The translations under genes were made by a program, and so were the position numbers. From Lentzea aerocolonigenes (GTDB lineage: Bacteria; Actinomycetota; Actinomycetes; Mycobacteriales; Pseudonocardiaceae), in NCBI RefSeq assembly GCF_000955955.1, contig NZ_JYJG01000512.1, forward strand, positions 1-12,341: a stretch of 12,341 nucleotides of DNA, written 5' to 3'. Numbering within the stretch: the first letter of the stretch is position 1; the number at the start of each line of letters is the position of its first letter. Shown in pieces: positions 1-5,985 of the stretch. The notes under the pieces were generated by a model. It did no database searches, was not told where the DNA came from, and saw nothing but the letters and a program-made list of their open reading frames with translations.

Positions 1-20
1 GAGATGTGTATAAGAGACAG
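1..20. other. Nextera/Tn5 mosaic-end adapter remnant (not genomic)
   Basis: Bases 2-20 read AGATGTGTATAAGAGACAG, the 19-base Tn5 mosaic end used in Nextera libraries. The G at base 1 matches the base before the mosaic end in the Read 2 adapter (the Read 1 adapter has C there). The genomic reading frame of the minus-strand gene begins cleanly at base 21. This is a library-preparation artefact at a contig end, not a biological transposon end. Confidence 0.95.
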
Positions 21-1700
21 CCGGTGGATCGGCTCGTGCACGACCGTGCCGGCCCTGTGCAGCGCGTCCATCAGCACCAGTGGTGTGAGGTGCTTGAAGT
101 CCCCTGCCGTGCTGGACATGCTCTTGTCGAACGTGCCGTGCGCGTGACTCTGCCGCGCCCAGTACCCGGAGTGCGTCATCACGACCACGCAGTCGGGCAC
201 CTCCCAGCCGTGCAGTCCCTGCCGCAACGCCTCGCGGGCGGACTCCTCGACCGCGGTGAAGAAGGCGAGCGGCATCGAGCCCAGTTCGACCTCCAGCCGG
301 AACTCCACGCCCGTTCCCGGTGGTGCCGGCTCGAGGCGCAGTCCCACCGTGGCGAGGAACGGGTTGGTGTCCGTGCCGATGTGCTCGGCCGCGCACCCGT
401 TGCCCATCAGGCGTTCCACGCAGATCGTGGTGGTCTCGCGGAACTCGACGCCGACGCCGTACTCGTCCGCGAGCGTCGCCTCGACGACCTCCTTCTGCAC
501 CTCGCCGTAGAGCGAAAGGGCGAACTCGCCGCGCACGTCGTCCTGCCGGACGTCGATCAGCGGATCCTGCTCGGCGAGCTGGGTGAGAGCGTGATGCAGC
601 AAGGCTTTCCGCGCGGGTACCTTGGGCACGACGACGGTCTCCAGCGTGGGCGGCGCGAACCGGGCCTCGGTGCCTTCGCGGGGAACACCGATCGCGTCCC
701 CGACGCGCACACCGGTGAGCCCCCGCAGCGTGCCGATCCGCCCGGCGGGCAGTTCCTGCGCCCGGACTGCGCGTCCCTGGTCGAAGACCTCGATCGCGGT
801 CACCCTGCCCGCGCCGGGCAGCCGGTCGCGCACGCGCAGCGTGCCACCGAACAACCTGGCGTAGGCGATCTTCGCGTCCGCGGGCCCGCGCTCCACTTTG
901 AACACCTTGCCGGACAGCGGTCCGGCCGGGTCGGGTGGCGCGGACGGCAGCAGTTCGGTGATGCCGGCGACGAGGTCGGTGATGCCGGCGCCGGTGATCG
1001 CCGAGCCGAAGAAGGCCGGCATGACGGCGAGCGCGGCGGTCTGGGCGGCGAGTTCGCGGTGCAGCACTGGATAGGCGGGCACCGCGTCGCCGACGTACGC
1101 GGCGAGCAGCGCGTCGTCGTGCTCGGCCAGCCGTTCGGCGAGCCGGTGCGCGGTACCGGGCCGGGTGGGGTCGTGCGGGGTGAAGCGGGCGGCCGAGGTG
1201 CCCTGTGCGGCAACGGTTCCCATCGCGACCGCGGTCCCGCCCAGCCTGCGGTGGACATCACGCAGCACGGCGACGCAGTCCGCGCCCCTGCGGTCGATCT
1301 TGTTCACGAAGAGCAGCACCGGGATGCCCAGGCGCCGCAACGTCCGCGCCAGGATCCTGGTCTGCGCCTGCACCCCCTCGACCGCGGAGATCACCAGCAC
1401 GGCGCCGTCCAGGACGGTCAGCACGCGCTCCACCTCGGCGATGAAGTCGGGGTGGCCCGGTGTGTCGATCAGGTTGACCGTGACGTCCCCGAGCGCGAAC
1501 GAGGCGACGGCCGACCGGATCGTGATGCCCCGGCTGCGTTCCAGCGCCAGCGTGTCGGTCTGCGTGTCACCCCGGTCGACGCTGCCGATCTCGTCGATGA
1601 CGCCCGCGGTGTGCAGGAGCCGTTCGGTCAGGCTGGTCTTGCCCGCGTCAACGTGCGCGAGCACGCCCAGGTTGAGGGTCTTCGGCCCGGTGTTCGACAA
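21..1700 (-). CDS. Ribosomal protection GTPase, Tet(M)/Otr(A) family, 3'-truncated by contig end
   Basis: EF-G-like translational GTPase of the family that displaces tetracycline from the ribosome. 560 codons are visible; family members have about 640-665, so roughly the last 80-100 residues (part of domain V) are missing. Seen: P-loop AHVDAGKT (15-22), RGITIRSA (57-64), DTPGH (79-83) and NKID (133-136) for the G domain, then the EF-G-like domains, including GEVQKEVVEATL, ELGSMPLAFF and, near the cut end, SSTAGDFKHLTPLVL and VHEP. The start is TTG at 1700: it has GGAAGGA eight bases upstream, an in-frame stop lies about 57 bases upstream, and no ATG or GTG lies between that stop and the P-loop region. 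The loop at residues 513-535 is about 11 residues longer than the YYSPVSTPADF loop of Tet(M). It diverges from the XRE regulator. Family call is firm; real tetracycline resistance is not shown. Confidence 0.93.
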
Positions 1701-1758
1701 GCGACAGGTCCTTCCGGAGGGTGGTGTTCGGTTCCTGGATGGACTTTCCTGCCGTCAT
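1648..1758 (-). CDS. Possible 36-residue leader ORF overlapping the ribosomal protection gene start
   Basis: ATG at 1758 is preceded by AGAGG with a 6-base spacer, a good ribosome binding site. The ORF encodes a hydrophilic, Arg-rich peptide beginning MTAGKSIQEPNTTLRK and ends 53 bases inside the GTPase gene in another frame. Its translation would run through the TTG start region, so it could modulate GTPase translation. Leader peptides are known upstream of tet(M) and other ribosome-targeting resistance genes. It may equally be a chance ORF in GC-rich DNA; no coding conservation can be checked here. Confidence 0.3.
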   Translation of the reverse strand: MTAGKSIQEPNTTLRKDLSLVEHRAEDPQPGRARAR

Positions 1759-1847
1759 CACGCACCTCTTCGTGTCCTCTGGGGTACCCGTCCTGGCAAG
1801 GCTCCCACACCCCCTGGAAGCAGGCACTCCGATTTCGCGTTCAGCGC

Positions 1848-1872
1848 CGCCACACGTGGTCTTCTTGTGGCG
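1848..1872. promoter_or_regulatory. Inverted repeat CGCCACA-N11-TGTGGCG in the divergent intergenic region
   Basis: Seven-base arms at 1848-1854 and 1866-1872 are exact reverse complements. The octamer GCCACACG of the left arm recurs in direct orientation at 1889-1896, 40 bases away, inside the proposed promoter of the XRE gene. This could be an operator for autoregulation or for control of the divergent GTPase gene. Short arms make chance possible. Confidence 0.3.
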
Positions 1873-1886
1873 TTGCGAACAGGTAT

Positions 1887-1915
1887 TTGCCACACGGGGG
1901 CAATCCGGTCAAAAT
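1887..1915 (+). promoter_or_regulatory. Putative sigma-70-type promoter for the XRE regulator gene
   Basis: TTGCCA (1887-1892) and CAAAAT (1910-1915) are separated by 17 bases, a reasonable -35/-10 pair that places initiation near 1922, about 30 bases before the ATG. The -35 box lies in an inverted repeat, TTGCC-N7-GGCAA (1887-1903), whose half-site also appears in the palindrome at 4353-4375. This suggests possible control by a shared repressor. Inferred from base pattern only. Confidence 0.45.
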
Positions 1916-1952
1916 GTGTGCCGTGATCGCGCGTACCCGAAAGGAAGGGTTT

Positions 1953-3185
1953 ATGCTGACGCAACCTGATTTCGGGATGAGACTGCGGGCGCTGAGGCTC
2001 GAACGCGGCCTTTCCCAGGTCGCCCTCGCCGAAGGCAGCATGTCCACCGGCTACCTGTCCCGCCTGGAGTCCGGTGCACGTCCGCCGACTGAGCGCGTGG
2101 TGGAGCAGCTGGCCAGGAAACTGGGTGTGCCCATCTCGGCCTTCGAGGCGACGGACGAGGCGCCGTCGCTCGCCCACCTGCTCGCCGCCGCCACCTCGGC
2201 GTCCGACGACGAGCTGGTCGACAGTCTGGCCGATGCGCTGCAGGGCGACGCCAAGATGGACCCCGCCCTGCGTTGGCAGGCCCTGTGGCTGCTCGCCAGG
2301 GCGCGGGGCAACCAGGGCCGGCACCAGCAGGAGTTCGAGCTGCTCACCGAGCTGTGCGAGCTGAGCGACGAGCTGAGGACCCCGGCGCTGCGGGTCCGCG
2401 CCCGCACCCGGCTGTCGATGTGCGCCCGCCTGCTCGGTGACGCCGTGTCCGCCCGCCGGCACGCCGCCGAGGCGCTGAGCCTGGCGGACGGCCTGTCGAT
2501 CACGGACCGCGCCGCCGCGCTGCACGCGATCGTCTCCGCGGAGGCGGAGTCCGGCAGGTTGCAGGACGCGCGGGTGCACGCGGACGAGCTGATCGGCCTG
2601 ACCGAGCAGACCGGTGGCACCGCGCACATCGAGGCGCTGTGGGCGGCGGCGACCGTCCGGGTCCGGCAGAACGACTACGCCGAGGCCCAGGTGCTGCTCG
2701 AACGCGCGCTGCGGGAGCTGCACGGCCAGGACGACCTCATGCTGTGGCTGCGGTTGCGCCTCGCGGCCGCGTCGCTCTACCTGCAGATCACCCCGGCCCT
2801 CACCGACCGGGCCCGCACGCGTCTGGACGAGGTCGAGGCCGTCGTCGTGCTCATGGGCACCGAACTGCAGAAGCAGCAGCTGCTCACGCTGCGCGCCCAT
2901 CTGGCGTTCGAGGAAGGGCGGGTGGACGACGCCCGCGCGTTGTGCGCCGAGCTGGACGATCAGCAGCTTCAGCTGTCGTTCCGCGACATGATCCGCTTCC
3001 AGGCGCTGCGGGCGCAGCTGCAGATCCTGGCGGGACAGCAGGCGGAAGGCGTGCAGGCGATGCAGGAGCTCGCGGCGCAGGTGCAGGAGTCGCTGAACGT
3101 CGAGCTCGCCGCGGACATCTGGCGCGGTCTGGCGAAGGTGCTGGCAGGCACGTACGGGAGCAAGGAGGGTGACGGGGCGCGCTGA
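1953..3185 (+). CDS. XRE-family transcriptional regulator with TPR-like helical C-terminal region
   Basis: 410-residue protein. Residues about 8-60 form a Cro/C1-type helix-turn-helix: MRLRALRLERGLSQ, then the recognition part STGYLSRLESGARPP and the closing helix VVEQLARKLGV. The rest (about 75-400) is almost entirely amphipathic helix rich in Ala, Leu, Glu and Arg, in repeating pairs as in tetratricopeptide regulators that bind peptides or partner proteins. The ATG at 1953 has AAGGAAGG (1941-1948) just upstream; the frame is open far upstream, but nothing before 1953 looks like protein of this family. It is divergent from the GTPase gene and converges on the toroid gene with a shared hairpin. 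A pathway-specific regulator of the neighbouring cluster is likely by position only. The ligand and target are unknown. Confidence 0.9.
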   Translation: MLTQPDFGMRLRALRLERGLSQVALAEGSMSTGYLSRLESGARPPTERVVEQLARKLGVPISAFEATDEAPSLAHLLAAATSASDDELVDSLADALQGDAKMDPALRWQALWLLARARGNQGRHQQEFELLTELCELSDELRTPALRVRARTRLSMCARLLGDAVSARRHAAEALSLADGLSITDRAAALHAIVSAEAESGRLQDARVHADELIGLTEQTGGTAHIEALWAAATVRVRQNDYAEAQVLLERALRELHGQDDLMLWLRLRLAAASLYLQITPALTDRARTRLDEVEAVVVLMGTELQKQQLLTLRAHLAFEEGRVDDARALCAELDDQQLQLSFRDMIRFQALRAQLQILAGQQAEGVQAMQELAAQVQESLNVELAADIWRGLAKVLAGTYGSKEGDGAR

Positions 3186-3205
3186 GGGCGCCGCGTCACC
3201 CTCCT
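3163..3205. terminator. Bidirectional intrinsic-type terminator hairpin between convergent genes
   Basis: The 12-base arm AGGAGGGTGACG (3163-3174) pairs exactly with CGTCACCCTCCT (3194-3205). After one mismatch, GGCGC (3176-3180) pairs with GCGCC (3188-3192) around a 7-base loop. The left arm lies in the last codons of the XRE gene, and its TGA (3183-3185) is in the loop; the right arm ends seven bases before the stop of the minus-strand toroid gene. There is no clear U-tract on either side, as is common in actinobacteria. The symmetric placement supports termination for both genes. Confidence 0.8.
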
Positions 3206-3211
3206 CAGTGC

Positions 3212-4291
3212 TCATTCGCGCTCGTCGTCGGCGAGCGCGAACACCGCGTCGGCGAGGAACTTCGTGGCCCAGCTGGGGAAGGCGAGCGGTTCGAAGGCGC
3301 CGGACAGCGGCCAGGACCCCGGCAGCGCGCCGACCGCCGCGGGCTCGACGGGTTGCCGCAGTTGCAGGTCGGCCAGCAGGTCGACGACCGCGGCGCAGCG
3401 GGCGCGCAGACCGTCGTTCCCGGTGCGGCGGGCGATGTCCAGCCACACCGTGACCATCTGCGCGTCACCGGTCAGGCAGGCGTAGCCGGCCGTTGACGTG
3501 AAGCCCGGCCCGATCTCGCCGGGCAGCAGCGGGTCGAGCGGTGACACCAGCCCTGCCAGCCGTTCGGCGCACGCCGTCGCCGCCGCCACCGCCTGTTCAC
3601 CGAGGTCGCCGAGCTCGTCCCCGATGACGTCGGCGGTGCGCAGCAGGCCGCGCAGCGCGTAACCGATCGTGTGTGTCCACGGAGTGAGGTTCGCGTCGAA
3701 CGCCATGCCGTCGATCCAGCCGTCCGGCTGGACTCTGGTGAGCGTCCAGCGCAGCGACCGCTCCACGGTCCGCAGCAGCTCCGGGTCGCCGGTCTCGCGC
3801 CAGACCTCGGCCACCGCCCACGTCACGCGGGTGGAATAGGTGTTCGGGTATCCGAAGTGCGAGAGCCACGCGCCGTCCGGCCGCTGGGCGCGGCACAGCC
3901 ACTGCGCCGCCTGCCCGGCGGAGTCGAGCGCCGCCGTGCGGTCGTGGCCGGAGCGCGCCAGTGCGATCTGGCCGAGGACGATCTGGCCGACGTCGAAGAC
4001 CACGGGCTCGCCGTCCACCCCCATGCCGCCGGGAAAGGCGCCGTCCGCGTGCTGGAGCAGCCGCAGCCAGTCGCCGATCTCGACGGCGCGGCCGGCGAGC
4101 GGTGGCCGGTCCAGCTCCTGTGCCGCTCGCAGCATCGTCGGGACGAGGTAGCCGCTGATCTCCGGATAGGTCTGCTGCCAGCCGTGATTGAGCTCGTAAC
4201 CGGCTGAAACACCCTTGTGGCCGGTCGCGTCGTGCGCTGCCTCTACCCAGTTCATCGCGAATTCAATCACGTCTCGGAGAGATTGCCGCAT
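3212..4291 (-). CDS. Alpha/alpha-toroid protein (terpenoid cyclase / prenyltransferase-like fold), function unknown
   Basis: 359 residues, no signal peptide or membrane segment, so probably cytoplasmic. The sequence is a series of helix pairs with Q-x-x-D-G signatures resembling QW motifs: QHADGAF (80-86), QRPDGAW (136-142) and VQPDGW (187-192). A conserved-looking HGWQQTYPEISGYLVPTML (36-54) is like that in toroid proteins of polysaccharide loci that databases often misname delta-aminolevulinate dehydratase (from memory). The DXDD and similar catalytic motifs of squalene-hopene cyclases are not seen, so calling it a cyclase would be unsafe. ATG at 4291 has GGGGG five bases upstream. It is transcribed away from the exporter/megasynthase operon across a region with a 23-base palindrome and ends at the shared hairpin. 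It might process a glycan or tailor the cluster product; both are guesses. Confidence 0.8.
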   Translation of the reverse strand: MRQSLRDVIEFAMNWVEAAHDATGHKGVSAGYELNHGWQQTYPEISGYLVPTMLRAAQELDRPPLAGRAVEIGDWLRLLQHADGAFPGGMGVDGEPVVFDVGQIVLGQIALARSGHDRTAALDSAGQAAQWLCRAQRPDGAWLSHFGYPNTYSTRVTWAVAEVWRETGDPELLRTVERSLRWTLTRVQPDGWIDGMAFDANLTPWTHTIGYALRGLLRTADVIGDELGDLGEQAVAAATACAERLAGLVSPLDPLLPGEIGPGFTSTAGYACLTGDAQMVTVWLDIARRTGNDGLRARCAAVVDLLADLQLRQPVEPAAVGALPGSWPLSGAFEPLAFPSWATKFLADAVFALADDERE

Positions 4292-4352
4292 AGTGCCCCC
4301 TGCGTACTAGTAGCTCTTGTCAGCTTGGATGACCCGGCTGTGGTCGGCAAGC

Positions 4353-4375
4353 ATCTTGGCAAACTTTGCCAAGAT
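4353..4375. promoter_or_regulatory. Perfect 23-base palindrome, probable operator
   Basis: Arms ATCTTGGCAAA (4353-4363) and TTTGCCAAGAT (4365-4375) are exact reverse complements around a single C at 4364. It lies 62 bases upstream of the toroid gene start, where it would overlap or sit just upstream of that gene's promoter, and about 250 bases upstream of the plus-strand operon. Its lower GC content stands out from the surroundings. An odd-length palindrome of this size is typical of a dimeric repressor site. It is followed by no U-tract and lies in a divergent region, so a terminator is unlikely. Confidence 0.7.
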
Positions 4376-4391
4376 TGGCACAGTGTTGCCA
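4375..4391. promoter_or_regulatory. Second inverted repeat TGGCA-N6-TGCCA next to the palindrome
   Basis: TGGCA (4376-4380) and TGCCA (4387-4391) follow the 23-base palindrome immediately and use the same TTGGCA/TGCCA half-site vocabulary. Together they could form a two-site operator for cooperative binding. The arms are only five bases, so this is weaker than the first site. Confidence 0.4.
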
Positions 4392-4420
4392 CCGGCTGTT
4401 GGAAGATTTCGTTCCGGGGG

Positions 4421-4449
4421 TTTCCCGATGGTAACGGTCCGGCTATGGT
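4421..4449 (+). promoter_or_regulatory. Weak candidate promoter for the leader ORF-exporter-megasynthase operon
   Basis: TTTCCC (4421-4426) and TATGGT (4444-4449) are spaced by 17 bases and would start a transcript near 4456, with a leader of about 170 bases. The rest of 4292-4627 holds no convincing gene in either direction; apart from the palindromes it shows only a small CACTG-N5-CAGTG repeat (4496-4510) and four irregularly spaced GTAAC words. The promoter call is tentative. Confidence 0.2.
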
Positions 4450-4627
4450 GGATTGCGGAAGGTGAGCTTCCCCCGGGTGCAGAGGCTCGGAATCGCACTG
4501 TGAATCAGTGTGTAACCGCTGGTGGGGACGGGTACAGAGGTAACGGGATCTGCCGTCCGGGCATGTGCACCGCGATGACCTGGGGTGGGGTAACGCGCAA
4601 AGACAAACACATGGGGGGCGTACCGCT

Positions 4628-4738
4628 ATGCCGGTATTCACCGCTATACCCGGTGGCGTCGATGTCGCCGGTGTGGGGATTGCTCGACGGAAATCACGTA
4701 GGTCGGGCGACGGCACGGACATCGACTGGCCGAAGTGA
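4628..4738 (+). CDS. Small 36-residue ORF translationally coupled to the MFS exporter
   Basis: ATG at 4628 is preceded by a run of six G (4613-4618) at a suitable distance. The peptide starts MPVFTAIPGGVDVAGVGI, continues with a basic RRKSRR stretch and ends GDGTDIDWPK. Its TGA (4736-4738) overlaps the GTG start of the exporter in a GTGA arrangement, and the exporter has no clear ribosome binding site of its own, so translation of this ORF probably delivers ribosomes to the exporter. No family is recognised; there is no Cys, and nothing resembles a known RiPP precursor. It may be a coupling leader rather than a functional peptide. Confidence 0.5.
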   Translation: MPVFTAIPGGVDVAGVGIARRKSRRSGDGTDIDWPK

Positions 4739-5985
4739 TCTTCACCGCGGCTCCGGGCGCCTTTCGGCAGGTGCTCGCCGCCTACGCGGTGTCCTGTTAT
4801 GGCAACTACCTGAACCTGATCGCATTGGGCCTGTTCACCCTGCGGGTGACCGGAAGCCCGTTCGGGCTGGGCGCGCTGATGGCCGCCCGGCTGCTGGCCG
4901 GAGTGGTGATGGGCCTGGCAGCGGGTGCACTGGTGAGCAGGCTGGACCGGCGCAAGCTGATGATCACCACCGACGTCGTCCAGGCCGGCGCCATGACGAC
5001 AACGGCGGTGCTGGCTTTCACCGCTGCGAACGCGGTCGTCCCGCTGGCCGTTTCGATGGTCCTGCTCGGAGCGGGCAACACGCTCTTCACCGTCGCACTG
5101 CGCAGCAGTGTGCCGGGTCTCGCCGGTGACGCCGGACCAGCCGGGCTGAACGGCCTGCTGGTGACGGCCAGGTCGATCGCCACTGTGCTGGGATTCGCCT
5201 CGGCGGGATTCGTGGTCGGTGCCTGGGGATTCGGTATCGCGTTCGCGCTCAACGGCCTCACCTTCGTGTTCTCCGCTCTCGTCCTGGCGCGGGTGAGGTT
5301 CGAGCCGGATGCGGGCCGGGTGGTGAAGGCGTCCCGGCCGCGTACCTCCGTCTTGCCGGAGGTGTTCGGATCGCTGGTGGTCGTGATGGTGGTGGTGCGA
5401 GGGCTCGACGCGTTCGGATCGGCCTCGCACAACGTGGCGTTGCCCGTGCAGGCGGCATCCGTCGCTCCCGCGGCGCCTTCCGCGTATCTGAGCTGGTTCT
5501 GGGCGGCGTGGGCGGTGGGCGGGCTGATGGCGCACCCGCTGTCGCGGTGGCTGGTGCCGCGGGTACGCGCGGACCTGGTGTTCCCCGTGGCGACCGCGGT
5601 CATGTCGGTGGCGTTCGTGCTGACCTTCTGCGGGTGGCAGGCGCCGATCACCGCCGCCGTCGCGCTGGTCGCCGGAATCGCGGACGGCGTCGGGGAGATC
5701 GCGTTCACGACACGGTTGCAGGCAGAGCCGGAAGACCGCAGGGGCCACCTGTTCGGGCTCGCCGCCACGGCCGAGACCACCGGGTTCGGCGTGGGGATGG
5801 TGACCAGCGCTGCGGTGCTGGAGGTGCTGCCCGCGCCCGCGGTGGTCGGCCTGTTCCACAGCTGCGCGCTGGTCGCGGCGGTGGTTCTGCTGAGTCGGGT
5901 GACTTTCCGGCGGCCGCGCGCCGCCGAGGAGAACGAGGAGCGAACTGATGGGGTACTACCGAGGAGCCGCGCTCGAGCTGACTGA
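4735..5985 (+). CDS. MFS transporter, EntS/MFS_3-like probable exporter
   Basis: 416-residue integral membrane protein with about twelve hydrophobic segments, the first at residues 13-36. The major-facilitator motif A between the second and third segments is GALVSRLDRRK (64-74). The layout resembles the proton-driven drug and siderophore exporters of the MFS_3/EntS group; the tail (about 390-416) is basic and cytoplasmic. Start: GTG at 4735 is the only usual start between an in-frame TAG near 4700 and the first membrane segment; it overlaps the small upstream ORF (GTGA) and lacks its own Shine-Dalgarno sequence. The 3' end overlaps the megasynthase start by 38 bases. Its place in front of the megasynthase suggests it exports the product; substrate is inferred from context. 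Confidence 0.9.
   Translation: MIFTAAPGAFRQVLAAYAVSCYGNYLNLIALGLFTLRVTGSPFGLGALMAARLLAGVVMGLAAGALVSRLDRRKLMITTDVVQAGAMTTTAVLAFTAANAVVPLAVSMVLLGAGNTLFTVALRSSVPGLAGDAGPAGLNGLLVTARSIATVLGFASAGFVVGAWGFGIAFALNGLTFVFSALVLARVRFEPDAGRVVKASRPRTSVLPEVFGSLVVVMVVVRGLDAFGSASHNVALPVQAASVAPAAPSAYLSWFWAAWAVGGLMAHPLSRWLVPRVRADLVFPVATAVMSVAFVLTFCGWQAPITAAVALVAGIADGVGEIAFTTRLQAEPEDRRGHLFGLAATAETTGFGVGMVTSAAVLEVLPAPAVVGLFHSCALVAAVVLLSRVTFRRPRAAEENEERTDGVLPRSRARAD

Noticed and set aside
2..20. Genuine Tn5-like transposon end
   Set aside because: Exact match to the engineered mosaic end at the very start of the record, with no transposase, target duplication or partner end.
6..1952. Long plus-strand open frame extending upstream of the XRE gene
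   Set aside because: It begins in adapter sequence and is antisense to the clear ribosomal protection gene. The composition is an Arg/Gly/His-rich shadow; only the part from 1953 encodes a recognisable protein.
4430..4596. Four GTAAC words (4431, 4512, 4540, 4590) as possible SARP-type direct repeats
   Set aside because: Spacings of 81, 28 and 50 bases are not the 11- or 22-base periods expected of SARP sites, and the word is short.
4317..5129. Plus-strand 270-codon open frame through the divergent region
   Set aside because: It crosses the palindrome and then shadows the MFS gene in another frame; no membrane segments or domain are seen.
4267..5859. 530-codon minus-strand open frame
   Set aside because: Antisense to the MFS gene and the intergenic region; His/Gln/Arg-rich with no recognisable domain.
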